NCBI RefSeq assembly: GCF_018919165.1
Contig: NZ_JAHLQM010000002.1
Span: forward strand, 62,001-126,000
Reading direction: 5' to 3'
DNA from: Amphibacillus sp. MSJ-3
GTDB taxonomy: Bacteria; Bacillota; Bacilli; Bacillales; Amphibacillaceae
DNA length: 64,000 bases
A program made the translations under genes and the position numbers. Positions 45,946 through 55,497 of the stretch are shown piece by piece. The notes under the pieces were generated by a model. The model made no database searches. It was given only the letters and a program-made list of their open reading frames with translations, and was not told the DNA's origin. The stretch's first letter is position 1; each line of letters starts with the position of its first letter.

Positions 45946-46782
45946 TTAAATTTGATCATATAGCTTTGTTAAGTCTGTTATAATTTGTGAAATATGTGGT
46001 TCCTTTGCTCCTTCTAATAAGATTGGGATATTCGGCTTAGCATATTTGATCTTTTTAAATAAGTAAGTATAGTCAAGGTTGCCGTGAGTAGCTGGAACCA
46101 TTTTGATTTTATTATCTTCAATAACAAAGTCTTTAGCATGGACAATAACAATTCGATCACCAAACAAGTCAAAAGCTTCATCCATGATTTTTGTCTGGTT
46201 TTGATAATTATCAACGGTTAAAAAGTTTACCGGATCTAAAATAACCTGCAAATTATTTGACTTCACTTCATCGATCAGGCGTTTCATCAATTGTGGAGAA
46301 TAGATTGGATGATGTGTTCCCCCTTCAATACCAACAATGACCCCAAAACGTTCAGCTTCCTCAACCAGAATCTTAACGCTTTCCACAACTTTTTGAAATG
46401 CCTCTTCGGTAAAGTTATCTGTGGTATAGCCCATTTTTGAATGGACATTGCCCGTTTCGGTTCCAACGATACTACAATTAAAATCACGAGCAAAGCGAAG
46501 GTGGGCTTTAAAATAATCTAAAACTTTCTTACGCTCTTCTAAGTCTGGATCAATCATATTGATATAGCAGCCTAATACAGCTATATCAACTTTCTGTTCT
46601 GCAAAAGTATTAGCTATATTTTTTGCAAAACCCGTAGTCAAACTTGAAGTTGTGATCTCCCACTCTTTGATTGATTTTTTCAATGCAAATTGAATGGATG
46701 GAATATTTTTTTCACCTAGCTTATTTGCGAGATCCTGTAAATTTTCATTCTCAATATCGTGTGCTCTAATACCTAAATTCAT
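45946..46782 (-). CDS. Xylose-isomerase-like TIM-barrel sugar isomerase/epimerase
   Basis: A 278-residue AP-endonuclease-2 superfamily protein. Likely metal ligands are in VGIEGG (Glu), ILDPVN (Asp), HAKD (His) and LLEG (Glu). No signal peptide. Between RhaM and GH105, so it probably acts on a sugar from pectin side chains or backbone, such as rhamnose, rhamnulose or a uronate derivative. The substrate cannot be read from sequence. Confidence 0.85.
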   Translation of the reverse strand: MNLGIRAHDIENENLQDLANKLGEKNIPSIQFALKKSIKEWEITTSSLTTGFAKNIANTFAEQKVDIAVLGCYINMIDPDLEERKKVLDYFKAHLRFARDFNCSIVGTETGNVHSKMGYTTDNFTEEAFQKVVESVKILVEEAERFGVIVGIEGGTHHPIYSPQLMKRLIDEVKSNNLQVILDPVNFLTVDNYQNQTKIMDEAFDLFGDRIVIVHAKDFVIEDNKIKMVPATHGNLDYTYLFKKIKYAKPNIPILLEGAKEPHISQIITDLTKLYDQI

Positions 46783-46985
46783 TTTAAAATTCTCCTTATT
46801 TATTATTTTGACTGCACGGTCACCTTAGATAACCATCAAGCATATTAACGATTAATAGTTAGAGTTTGAACCTTCACTAAGTGAGGAACAGCCAGTTAAT
46901 CTGGGAAAAGTTAAGTAAAACTGCATTTTCTAAGGACTGATTTTTCATTTGCCTATAAATCACAGAGCTTCTCAAATCAATCCAT
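46783..46985. other. Gap with dispersed-repeat arm between rhaM and the isomerase
   Basis: 203 bp without a gene. It contains the repeat arm GAACCTTCACTAAGTGAGG at 46868-46886. No clear promoter, so read-through from rhaM is possible. Confidence 0.45.
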
Positions 46986-47300
46986 TTATTTCTCTAAATA
47001 AAACATCTCGGTAAGATCAATTGAGATTGGACTATTGTCTGGATTAACGTCCATAATCGGCGCCATATAGTCCCACCATCTTTGATTAATCTCTGTCTCA
47101 CTTACTTTAGCCCACTCTTTTTCATCTTCAACTTCTAGATAAGCAAACAGTATACTTGTTTTCTCATCTAAGAAAATCCCATATTTAATGACCCCGTGTT
47201 GCTTTAGTAAGATTTCCATCTCAGGCCATAGTTCTTGATGCCGTTTGTAATATTCATCATGTTGATCCTTATGCACGCTCATTTTAAATGCTTTTCTCAA
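46986..47300 (-). CDS. rhaM: L-rhamnose mutarotase
   Basis: A 104-residue ferredoxin-like-fold enzyme interconverting the alpha and beta anomers of L-rhamnose. The conserved HKDQHDEYYKRHQELWPEM start, NQRWWDYM and NPDNSP are present. The start is TTG 47300, 10 bp after GGAGG. It is divergent from yesM across a shared promoter region with candidate operators. Its presence implies that rhamnose released from rhamnogalacturonan is used; no rhaA, rhaB or rhaD gene is in the window. Confidence 0.93.
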   Translation of the reverse strand: MRKAFKMSVHKDQHDEYYKRHQELWPEMEILLKQHGVIKYGIFLDEKTSILFAYLEVEDEKEWAKVSETEINQRWWDYMAPIMDVNPDNSPISIDLTEMFYLEK

Positions 47301-47341
47301 CTGGGATGTGCCTCCTTTATCAATTACATAAATTTAAAACG

Positions 47342-47370
47342 TTGAAACCCCTTACACTATTATATATAAT
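47342..47370 (+). promoter_or_regulatory. yesM promoter, back-to-back with rhaM promoter
   Basis: Plus strand TTGAAA (47342-47347), 17-bp spacer, TATAAT (47365-47370). The palindrome TATTATATATAATA (47358-47371) also supplies a minus-strand TATAAT (47364-47359) for rhaM, with a weak -35 TAGAAA at 47387-47382. Confidence 0.75.
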
Positions 47371-47380
47371 AATAGATGTA

Positions 47381-47415
47381 ATTTCTATATGAATAAGTAA
47401 TTTTCTATATGGGAA
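47381..47415 (+). promoter_or_regulatory. Tandem operator-like sites, yesM/rhaM
   Basis: ATTTCTATATGAATA (47381-47395) and TTTTCTATATGGGAA (47401-47415), 20 bp apart, match TTTCCTATATGGAAA at 11 and 13 of 15 positions. They start 11 bp after the -10 box, as at kdgA. The first overlaps the rhaM -35. Confidence 0.6.
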
Positions 47416-47438
47416 ATTTATTCTTTGGAGGTTTCTTG

Positions 47439-49157
47439 TTGAGATTTCTAAATAAATACTCATTCAAATACGTTTTATTCATAAGCATATCAAGCCTTTT
47501 TATCATTACTTTGGCAACAATCATTTTTATTAATTATCGTGTTTCGATCAAGGAAATCGTCCATTTATCAGCAAGTCAACAACAAATAAATGTAACTTTA
47601 ATTAAGGATAGTATCGAAGAAAGACTACGGGCATTTGAAGCAAACGCTATTGTTTTATCGAGACAAAGCAGTTTAAATGAAGTCATAAACAATCGTGGGA
47701 GTTATTATCAAATTTATTCACTAACTAATGACTTTTCCAATTCGGTTTATAGTAATGGTGATTTGCACTCAATAGAAATATTCATAGATGATCCACCAAC
47801 AAATAATATTCAGAATCCCGTTCGTTATTATGATTTAGAAAAAGCTTTAACGTCTCCTTTGATTCACCAATTAGATCATAAAAATGCTGATTGGATTGGC
47901 ATTCGCACAGTAGAAATGATCTCTGGAGATGAACCCGTCATTAGCCATGCACGGAAAATTAAGAATTCACGCGGACAAACACAAGCCATTCTTGTCTTAA
48001 ATTTGGATCCCTTAATTGCCGAGAGTTGGCTTAGATCCTATCCGAATGAATCCGTACTCTATTTGATTGATAAACATGCACACATTTTGGCAAGTACCAA
48101 TCAAACTGAAATTGGCCAAAAATATATACCATCAACCACATCAGAAGAATCGACAGATTGGAATAGGTCTTATTTTGTTAATAAGGATGAATTGGTCGTC
48201 ACAGCTGATCTTATGAGCTATGACTGGCAATTAGTCGCAACGACACCATATCAACAACTTACTCAATCTAGTAAACAAGCTGCAACTCGATTACTATTGT
48301 TCAGTTTACTCATTACAATTTTTGTTTTAATCGCTATTGGTTTTTTATCAAATCAACTAACAAAACCCATTCATCAATTGACTGATTTAATGAATCATTA
48401 TCAATTAAATCGAGCAACACAAAATATACCTAATCATTATCGTAATGAATTCGGGCACTTGTTTACTGGTTATAAAAATTTAATTAATCGGAATGAAAAA
48501 TTACATAAATCACTCATTGCACAGCACAAACAACAAAAACGGGCAGAGCTTAAGGCACTTCAAGCAAATATAAATCCGCATTTTCTATATAACACCCTTG
48601 ATCAACTTAATTGGCGCGCAATTGAATCAGGTGATGATGACATGAGTGAAATGATTGAATTATTGGGCGGTATGTTGAGAGTTGGACTTTCAAATGGTAA
48701 AAGTATCCTAACCATTGAAGAGGAAGTTGAATATGTGAAAAAATATTTAAAACTGCAGGAAATTAGGCAACAAGGAACCTTCCAATATCATATCGTTATG
48801 GAAGAAGAGGTTCGCCATGCACTAATACCAAAACTAACGCTACAACCTTTTGTAGAAAATGCCCTTATTCACGGCATTCAAGATATAGAAGATGGGCTGA
48901 TTACAATAACAATAAGAGATAAGGAGAATTTCATCCAGATTTCAATCAAAGATAACGGTCTTGGTGCTGATTCATTTTCAAAGCATAAAACAGATAATAA
49001 ATCCGGTGGCTATGGCATTAAAAATGTAAAAGATAGGCTAAATCATTATTACCATTATGCCGCTAAAATAAATATAACGAACAGGCCTGAAGGTGGCGTT
49101 GAAGTTATACTGAGGATACCTAAGATTTTTGATACAAAAGGGTTTTCTCTCTTGTAA
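47439..49157 (+). CDS. yesM: Sensor histidine kinase, YesM type
   Basis: A 572-residue membrane kinase: TM1 (about 10-30), extracellular Cache-like sensor (about 35-275), TM2 (about 283-305), HAMP (about 305-360), His_kinase domain with phospho-His in ANINPHFLYNTLDQLNW (about 390) and HATPase with NALIHG and GYGIKNVKDRL. TTG 47439 is preferred because GGAGG is 7 bp upstream; ATG 47409 lies inside the second operator-like site and lacks a ribosome site. It is paired with the AraC-type response regulator. It probably senses pectin oligomers or a binding protein. Confidence 0.92.
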   Translation: MRFLNKYSFKYVLFISISSLFIITLATIIFINYRVSIKEIVHLSASQQQINVTLIKDSIEERLRAFEANAIVLSRQSSLNEVINNRGSYYQIYSLTNDFSNSVYSNGDLHSIEIFIDDPPTNNIQNPVRYYDLEKALTSPLIHQLDHKNADWIGIRTVEMISGDEPVISHARKIKNSRGQTQAILVLNLDPLIAESWLRSYPNESVLYLIDKHAHILASTNQTEIGQKYIPSTTSEESTDWNRSYFVNKDELVVTADLMSYDWQLVATTPYQQLTQSSKQAATRLLLFSLLITIFVLIAIGFLSNQLTKPIHQLTDLMNHYQLNRATQNIPNHYRNEFGHLFTGYKNLINRNEKLHKSLIAQHKQQKRAELKALQANINPHFLYNTLDQLNWRAIESGDDDMSEMIELLGGMLRVGLSNGKSILTIEEEVEYVKKYLKLQEIRQQGTFQYHIVMEEEVRHALIPKLTLQPFVENALIHGIQDIEDGLITITIRDKENFIQISIKDNGLGADSFSKHKTDNKSGGYGIKNVKDRLNHYYHYAAKINITNRPEGGVEVILRIPKIFDTKGFSLL

Positions 49158-49275
49158 ATAGCTGTACAAATGGGATTTTTACCGTTCCCTGTCAAACCAC
49201 CATAACCCTTAGTTTACCTCGGATAATTTTAATTAAATTGGAATAATAGTTAAACCAGGATAAAGGAGAAAGCCT

Positions 49276-50841
49276 ATGACTTGGTCAATAGTAGTCGTTG
49301 ATGATGATAAACATGTGTTAAATGGAATGAAAGCAACACTATCAAAATCAAATTTACCTTGTGAGGTTATTGCTACCGCATCAAATGGAATTGATGGACT
49401 TGAAACAATTGCTAACAAACAACCTGACCTTATTATAACGGATATTTACATGCCGAAATTAGACGGCATTGAAATGATTCGAGCGTTAAGAGAGAGAGAC
49501 TTCCAACAGAAGATTATCATTTTAAGTGGTTATTCAGAATTTAAACATGCACAACAGGCCTTAAAATTAAAAATTGAAGATTATTTATCCAAACCCGCCT
49601 CTAGGGCAACAATTATTCAAACGGTCGAAGGTGTGCTAAACCAGTTGGAGGATGAGCAAAGAAATCAGCGTAATTATCAGCAATTCAAACATAAAGTGAA
49701 ACAGTATAAGAGATACTTTGCTGAAGAACTCATTGAATCAGCAGTAAATGGACATTTAAATATTACAGCCTTACAAAGTAAACAGCAACAAATGATTAAT
49801 GAGTGGTCATCTTATGTCTATTTACCTATTAAGCTGTCCTTTGCTATTTCCGATGATAAAGCCCATCGTCATGATAATCAATTGGTCTCCTTCGCTATTT
49901 CAAATATTATAGAAGACACGATGTATTCATTTAATTTCGATTATTATTACATTGAAATCGACCAATCAAACAGCATTTTGACTATATTTACAACTAAAGA
50001 CAAAGGATCACAATTGCATCTACAACACAAAAGAATCATCGATAATCTCAGTGACCATTTATCCCAGCTCCTTTCGATTGAGATAAATGATCAGGTCGGT
50101 TACTGTACTTCTAGTTGGGAAGAGACAATATCAGCTATTCGCAAATTACTATTGCCTTCAATTCAAACAAATCAGGAAGAAACACCCATTGAAATTACAC
50201 CGATAAAAAAGGAACTAGCTCTAGCCATTCGTTCAACCGATATTCAATACATTCAAAAAACATTGGATAACTACTTCAACCAAATGATAGATAAATCCTT
50301 TGTCTCACCTATCGCCATGTATATTGGAACGGAATTATGGAATATATTTAATTATGAGCTCCAAGATTGTGGAATAAATATCTCAGATCAGGTTGATCAC
50401 TTATTTAACCCTTATCAACACTTTTCACAATTTCATTCTTGGCAAGAGCTGAAGCATTTTTTTCAAAATCTATTAAATACAATTAAAAATGAACCCATTT
50501 TTCAACAAAACATTCGACATTCAAAATTAATCGAAGATGTACTCAAATATGTCGACAAAAATCTCCATCGACCAATTACTTTAAATGAAATTGCTGAAGA
50601 ATTATACATCTCTAGAAATTACTTGGGGAAAATTTTCAAAGAGACGATGGGAATTACCTTTAAAGAGTATTTAACTAAGACACGGATTGATAAGGCTAGG
50701 AAAATGTTACTCTCCGGTGATTATATGATTTACGAAGTTGCTAAGGCTGTCGGTTACGATAATCCTGCTTATTTTTCAGCCTTATTTAAAAAAATATTGG
50801 GCTACTCCCCGTCACAACTTCTTAATAAAGAAGTAAAGTGA
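49276..50841 (+). CDS. yesN: Response regulator with AraC-type DNA-binding domain (YesN)
   Basis: A 521-residue regulator: receiver domain (1-120; phospho-acceptor Asp56 in IITDIYMP, acidic DDD at 9-11), a long middle region, and an AraC HTH (about 420-518; ends AKAVGYDNPAYFSALFKKIL). AAAGGAG precedes the ATG. Forms a two-component system with the upstream kinase; YesN homologues activate rhamnogalacturonan genes in B. subtilis. Confidence 0.94.
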   Translation: MTWSIVVVDDDKHVLNGMKATLSKSNLPCEVIATASNGIDGLETIANKQPDLIITDIYMPKLDGIEMIRALRERDFQQKIIILSGYSEFKHAQQALKLKIEDYLSKPASRATIIQTVEGVLNQLEDEQRNQRNYQQFKHKVKQYKRYFAEELIESAVNGHLNITALQSKQQQMINEWSSYVYLPIKLSFAISDDKAHRHDNQLVSFAISNIIEDTMYSFNFDYYYIEIDQSNSILTIFTTKDKGSQLHLQHKRIIDNLSDHLSQLLSIEINDQVGYCTSSWEETISAIRKLLLPSIQTNQEETPIEITPIKKELALAIRSTDIQYIQKTLDNYFNQMIDKSFVSPIAMYIGTELWNIFNYELQDCGINISDQVDHLFNPYQHFSQFHSWQELKHFFQNLLNTIKNEPIFQQNIRHSKLIEDVLKYVDKNLHRPITLNEIAEELYISRNYLGKIFKETMGITFKEYLTKTRIDKARKMLLSGDYMIYEVAKAVGYDNPAYFSALFKKILGYSPSQLLNKEVK

Positions 50842-50847
50842 AACATT

Positions 50848-50877
50848 ATTTAGGAGGGCATCTCTTTCCTACTAAAT
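50848..50877 (+). terminator. Possible weak terminator after yesN
   Basis: ATTTAGGAGG (50848-50857) pairs with CCTACTAAAT (50868-50877) with one mismatch. No clear T tract follows, so the call is weak. Confidence 0.3.
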
Positions 50878-51069
50878 CTTAGGTCAAGCGATTGGGCCTT
50901 TGCTAGCCCTTTACTACCAGAGATTAGCTCTGATATCTTTTAATTATTAATCTAAAAGCATATGGCCAGGTAAGCTGGGGGAAGGTGAGGCTTAATCCTA
51001 CTGAACTTAATCATGTTTTGCGCTAATCATATCTTTTGATATACTTATATTAAATGGAGGGCTATATAC

Positions 51070-51834
51070 ATGGCAAATGAAAAACAACAACCATATGGTA
51101 GTGTTCTATTAAAGGCTGACGCTATACTTGAATTTCTATCACAACAAAATCAACCTAAAAGATTACACGAAATAGCAACATACACTGAACTTACTAATCC
51201 AACAGCGTTAAAAATATTAAACACCTTACTATTAATTGGTTATGTTCAAAAAGACCCCGATACAAAAACATTCAGTTTGGGGCCAAGATTAATTAAATAC
51301 GCAAACAAAAGTTTACACCAAATTAGCATTAAGCAAATTGCACTTCCTCATTTAGAGGCACTACAAGAAATTACAGAAGAAACAGTCCATTTAGGGATTC
51401 ATGAATTAAACCACATCAAATACATTTCAAAAATTGAGAGTAAAAAACCTGTTTCTCTCTATTCTGAAATTGGTAAAACCATTCCACTCTATTGTTCTGC
51501 AATGGGGAAGGCTGTTCTTGCTGAGTTCACAGATGAAGAGATGAGAAAGTATTTAGCAAGCAATCATTTCTTTCAATTTACTGAAAATACGATTATGGAT
51601 GAAAAAGCACTTTATGCAGAAATTGATAAGGTTAAAGAACTTGGATATGCTTGTGATGATGGAGAGCATGATTTTGAGGTCTTTTGCATCGCTTGTAGTA
51701 TAACTTTAAACGAAAAAAACTACGGTGCAGTAAGTGTTAGTTTACCAAAGTATCGCTTAACTGATGAAGTCTTAAGTGATTTAATTAAAAACACACTAAT
51801 TTGCCGGGATAATATACTGGCTGAATTAAATTAA
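51070..51834 (+). CDS. IclR-family regulator, probable KdgR
   Basis: A 254-residue regulator: winged HTH (about 10-70) and an IclR effector domain (about 80-250) with the conserved YCSAMGKAVLAEF. It lies convergent to the kdu/kdg genes, so it probably represses 2-keto-3-deoxygluconate catabolism and responds to that compound, as enterobacterial KdgR (also IclR family) does. GGAGGG precedes the ATG. The shared TTTCCTATATGGAAA sites at kdgA and yesM are its likely targets, but this is inference. No copy of the site was found before its own gene. Confidence 0.85.
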   Translation: MANEKQQPYGSVLLKADAILEFLSQQNQPKRLHEIATYTELTNPTALKILNTLLLIGYVQKDPDTKTFSLGPRLIKYANKSLHQISIKQIALPHLEALQEITEETVHLGIHELNHIKYISKIESKKPVSLYSEIGKTIPLYCSAMGKAVLAEFTDEEMRKYLASNHFFQFTENTIMDEKALYAEIDKVKELGYACDDGEHDFEVFCIACSITLNEKNYGAVSVSLPKYRLTDEVLSDLIKNTLICRDNILAELN

Positions 51835-51850
51835 TCGATTGAATACAAAT

Positions 51851-51887
51851 AAAGAAGAGACCGTTTTTTTAAACCTGTCTCTTCTTT
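51851..51887. terminator. Bidirectional terminator, IclR gene / kduD
   Basis: AAAGAAGAGAC (51851-51861) pairs with GTCTCTTCTTT (51877-51887) between convergent genes; T-rich on both sides. Confidence 0.85.
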
Positions 51888-51894
51888 TTATTCA

Positions 51895-52677
51895 TTATCT
51901 AGCCAACCAACCGCCGTCAACAGCTAATATATGACCATTTACATAATCCGATGCTGGACTTGATAAGAAGACAACTGTTCCCATTAGGTCAGAAGGCTTC
52001 GCCCATTTTCCTGCTGGTATTCTCGATAATATCTCTGCATTACGAGATTCATCTGCTCGAATAGGTGCGGTATTCGCTGTTGCCACATATCCTGGGGCAA
52101 TTGCATTAATTTGAACATTGTGTTCAGCTAATTCATTAGCAAATGATTTGGTTAAACCAGCTACTGCATGCTTACTTGCCGTATAGGATGGAACAAATTT
52201 ACCACCTTGGAAGGATAGCATTGAAGCAATATTAACGATTTTACCGCTCTTTTGTTTAACCATAATTTTTGCTACTTCTTGACTCATTAAATAAACAGCA
52301 TCAAGATTTATTTTTAGTACTGCATCCCAATCTTCTTCTTTGTACTCTAATAATGGCGAACGTCTAATCGTTCCTGCATTATTAACGAGAACATCGATTC
52401 GGCCGTAAACTTCCATACATTTTTCAACCGAAGCCTTCAATTGCTCACGATCACTTAAATCAGCTTGGAAAAACGCTACTTTTCTTCCTGTAGCCTCAAC
52501 TAATTCACGTGTTTCATCCCAATCATTATCGTAAGTCACAATGAATAAATCAGCTCCTGCTTTCGCTAATGCAACTGAATAACCTTGCCCTAAACCTGTA
52601 TTTCCCCCAGTTACAATAGCTACCTTATCTTTTAATGAAAAGAAATCTAGTGAAAAATCTTTTAATGTATCTGGCAT
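51895..52677 (-). CDS. kduD: 2-deoxy-D-gluconate 3-dehydrogenase / DKII reductase
   Basis: A 260-residue short-chain dehydrogenase that reduces 2,5-diketo-3-deoxygluconate to 2-keto-3-deoxygluconate. Cofactor motif TGGNTGLG, NNAGTIRR, catalytic Ser in IASMLSF, and YTASK. It lies 240 bp after kduI on the same strand; the gap holds an inverted repeat (GCAGGCATGA 52768-52777 with TCATGCCTAC 52829-52838), so it may have its own promoter or be partly uncoupled. Confidence 0.94.
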   Translation of the reverse strand: MPDTLKDFSLDFFSLKDKVAIVTGGNTGLGQGYSVALAKAGADLFIVTYDNDWDETRELVEATGRKVAFFQADLSDREQLKASVEKCMEVYGRIDVLVNNAGTIRRSPLLEYKEEDWDAVLKINLDAVYLMSQEVAKIMVKQKSGKIVNIASMLSFQGGKFVPSYTASKHAVAGLTKSFANELAEHNVQINAIAPGYVATANTAPIRADESRNAEILSRIPAGKWAKPSDLMGTVVFLSSPASDYVNGHILAVDGGWLAR

Positions 52678-52917
52678 TCTTTCTTCCTCCCTTTATTAAA
52701 TAATGCTTCAAAAAATACTGTAGCTGTTTATTAGTAAATTAAAATGATTAAGTTTTTATATACCATCGCAGGCATGACCGTATTCACTCTACTGTTGAGA
52801 ATCTCTTAACCTATTAACTTGCCTATGATCATGCCTACAATGATTTGAGATTAATTTAACTAATAATCAGTCTCTAGCTTTTTACCTTATGATTCCCAAC
52901 AATCGTTTAGCCAAAAC

Positions 52918-53754
52918 TTATCTTAATCTACTCATTTCAATATGATCCATATCATCATAAGTGATATTTTCGCCACACATTCCCCAAATAAATGTATAAT
53001 CACTCGTTGCTATACCTGTATGAATAGACCAGCTTGGAGAAATGATCGCTTGTTCATTTGAAACAACTAGATGTCTAGTTTCCTCTGGTTCACCCATAAA
53101 GTGGAATACTCGTGTATCTTCTTCCATGTTGAAGTAGAGGTAAACCTCCATACGTCTTTCATGTGTATGTGCTGGCATTGTGTTCCATGCACTACCTTCA
53201 CTTAAGATCGTATAACCCATTTGTAACTGGCAACTTTCACAATTATTCGGGTGGATATATTGATAGATCTTCCGTTCATTTAATGTTTTCGAAGATCCCA
53301 TCTCTAACGGTTTCATCTTATTAATATCTAATTTTACTGTTGGATATTTTTTATGTGCCGGTACTGAGTTTATATAGAACTTAGCAGGATTGCTTGCATC
53401 TTTTGAACGGAATAGAATATCCTTCGTCCCTTTACCAACATAAAGTCCATCGCGACTATTAATTTCGTATTCTTCACCATCAAGAACAACGTAACCATCT
53501 GCACCGATGTTAATAATACCCAATTCTCTTCTTTCTAAGAAATAGTCAACACCTAACTCTTTGTCTAATTTAATAGTGAGTTCTTTATCTGTTGGAGTTA
53601 CTCCACCAAAGATCATACGATCGTGATGTGTATAAGTTAAGATGACATCACCTGGTTTAAAAATAGACTCTACTAAAAATTCCTTTCTTAATTCATCTGT
53701 TGTAAATCTTTTAATTCCTTCTGGGTTGTGTGCATAACGTGTTTCCATATTCAT
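52918..53754 (-). CDS. kduI: 5-keto-4-deoxyuronate isomerase
   Basis: A 278-residue cupin-fold zinc enzyme converting 4-deoxy-L-threo-5-hexosulose uronate to 2,5-diketo-3-deoxygluconate. The metal site is in TMPAHTHERRMEVYLYF, with a further His in SIHTG. It begins METRYAHNPE after a two-residue extension; a strong AGGAGG lies upstream. 24 bp downstream of kdgK, so it is in the kdgA-kdgK-kduI operon. Confidence 0.96.
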   Translation of the reverse strand: MNMETRYAHNPEGIKRFTTDELRKEFLVESIFKPGDVILTYTHHDRMIFGGVTPTDKELTIKLDKELGVDYFLERRELGIINIGADGYVVLDGEEYEINSRDGLYVGKGTKDILFRSKDASNPAKFYINSVPAHKKYPTVKLDINKMKPLEMGSSKTLNERKIYQYIHPNNCESCQLQMGYTILSEGSAWNTMPAHTHERRMEVYLYFNMEEDTRVFHFMGEPEETRHLVVSNEQAIISPSWSIHTGIATSDYTFIWGMCGENITYDDMDHIEMSRLR

Positions 53755-53778
53755 AATCCTCTTTTCCTCCTTATATCA

Positions 53779-54789
53779 TTACCTTGAAATTTGATTCCCA
53801 CTATTGATCATTTCCATGACTTCAGCTTCAGTAGTCAAGTTGGCATCTCCTGATATTGTATGCTTTATAACTGAAGCAGCTGTTGCAAAAGACACAGTTG
53901 CATCATGTTCCCATTCATTGATATATCCATGAAGAATACCGGCTACAAAAGCATCACCCCCTCCAACACGATCGATTATATGATCGATATCATAAGTTCT
54001 AGATTGATAGAGTGTATCATCTGCATACAAATAACCTTTTAAAGTATTATGTGAAGCAGAAATACTTTCTCGTTTTGTTGAAATGCAAAGCTTTATATTG
54101 GAATAATCTTCTTTTAATTGTCGATAATAAATTAGCAATTTTTCTTCATCAGACAATTCTTGGTCCACTTTTGGATACCCAAGTAGATAAATCAGATCTA
54201 ACTCACCACATGAGCAAATATCAATATATGGGAGTAAGCGTTTAAATGCTCGGCCTGCTTCCTCTTGTGACCATAGTTTCATTCGATAATTAAAATCAAA
54301 GCTGACCTGGATGTCTCTCTTCTTGGCCTCTTTAAATAAATTTTCAACGATATCTACTAATTCCTCAGATAAGGCCGTTGTAATACCTGTCACGTGCAAC
54401 ATTGAAGTATTTTCAAAAATACGATCGTAATCGAGCATCGATTCTTTAAGTTGTGAAAAACTTGAATACTTACGATCATAAACTACTTTTGATCCTCTAT
54501 TCCCTGCACCTACTTCAAGGTAATAAGAACCAAGGCGATCTCCACCAAACTCAATTAAATCTGTATCTACACGCATGGATCTCAAATAATTCACAACATG
54601 GTCACTTAGCATATTATCTGGTATTCTAGATGCCACAGCCGTATGATGTCCATATTGAGATAGGGAGACGGCTACATTAGCCTCCGCTCCACCAAAATGG
54701 AGTTGTAATTGATTCGTACTCGCTAAACGCTGACCTTGCTCTGTCGATAGTCGAGATAAAATTTCCCCAAAAGTAACAATCCTTTTCAT
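53779..54789 (-). CDS. kdgK: 2-keto-3-deoxygluconate kinase
   Basis: A 336-residue PfkB-family sugar kinase phosphorylating 2-keto-3-deoxygluconate to KDPG. The N-terminal motif FGGAEANVAVSLSQYG and the catalytic DRVGGGDAFVAGIL (anion hole and Asp) are present. It lies 8 bp after kdgA's stop, hence co-transcribed. Confidence 0.95.
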   Translation of the reverse strand: MKRIVTFGEILSRLSTEQGQRLASTNQLQLHFGGAEANVAVSLSQYGHHTAVASRIPDNMLSDHVVNYLRSMRVDTDLIEFGGDRLGSYYLEVGAGNRGSKVVYDRKYSSFSQLKESMLDYDRIFENTSMLHVTGITTALSEELVDIVENLFKEAKKRDIQVSFDFNYRMKLWSQEEAGRAFKRLLPYIDICSCGELDLIYLLGYPKVDQELSDEEKLLIYYRQLKEDYSNIKLCISTKRESISASHNTLKGYLYADDTLYQSRTYDIDHIIDRVGGGDAFVAGILHGYINEWEHDATVSFATAASVIKHTISGDANLTTEAEVMEMINSGNQISR

Positions 54790-54797
54790 TTTGCAAC

Positions 54798-55439
54798 CTA
54801 CCTTAAATAAGAAATTTTTTCAACGTATTTTTGTGCTTGCTCAGTAATTGCCTCCAATGAGCCCAATTTCTTCAATGATGTTAAATTGCTACCAATCCCC
54901 ACAGCAACAGCGCCTTTATCAAACCAATCGGTGATATTATCTTCATTTACTCCCCCTGTAGGCATTAGTTGAACATGTGGGAGTGGTCCTTTTACTGCAC
55001 CTATGTAATCAGGTCCAACTAAATCACCTGGGAAGAGTTTGATTACATCAGCACCATATTTAGAAGCTGTTAAAATTTCTGTAATAGTGACGCACCCTGG
55101 TAAATATGGCACATGATAAGTATTACATAATAAAGCCGTCTCTTTATCAAAGCCTGGGCTAACAATAAATTGTGCCCCTGCTAAAATAGCAATTCTAGCT
55201 GTCGTCGCATCTAAAACAGTTCCAGCACCAATCACAACATCTTCATCATCTTTATATGCAGCCGATAGATTTTCAATCACCTTTTCTGCACCTTGTAAAG
55301 TAAATGTCAATTCAATCCCTTTAACCCCACCAGTGATACATGCCTCAGAAACCTCTTGTGCTTCTTCTACTGAATCACCACGTACAACAGCGACAAGCTT
55401 CTGGTCAAGTAATTTAGATAAAACTTCATGCTTTTTCAA
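54798..55439 (-). CDS. kdgA: KDPG/KHG aldolase
   Basis: A 213-residue class I aldolase splitting KDPG to pyruvate and glyceraldehyde-3-phosphate. The Schiff-base Lys is in YGADVIKLFPGDLVG; the base Glu in VRGDSVEEA/KGIELTF regions; and the Arg region VAVVRG near the N-terminus. TTG 55439 is chosen because AAAGGGGTG lies just upstream; the frame extending to 55526 starts inside the -35 box. First gene of the kdgA-kdgK-kduI operon. Confidence 0.95.
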   Translation of the reverse strand: MKKHEVLSKLLDQKLVAVVRGDSVEEAQEVSEACITGGVKGIELTFTLQGAEKVIENLSAAYKDDEDVVIGAGTVLDATTARIAILAGAQFIVSPGFDKETALLCNTYHVPYLPGCVTITEILTASKYGADVIKLFPGDLVGPDYIGAVKGPLPHVQLMPTGGVNEDNITDWFDKGAVAVGIGSNLTSLKKLGSLEAITEQAQKYVEKISYLR

Positions 55440-55452
55440 ATGAACACCCCTT

Positions 55453-55487
55453 TTTCCTATATGGAAATTTATTTTACTATTAGGAAA
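55453..55487 (-). promoter_or_regulatory. Tandem operator-like sites, kdgA
   Basis: TTTCCTATATGGAAA (55453-55467) is a near-perfect palindrome and TTTACTATTAGGAAA (55473-55487) is a second copy exactly 20 bp away. They cover about +4 to +39, a typical repressor position. Confidence 0.65.
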
Positions 55488-55497
55488 TACTATTTTT

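Noticed and set aside
46014-46493. Short minus-strand frames within the TIM-barrel gene
   Set aside because: Alternate frames of a well-supported gene with unlikely composition.
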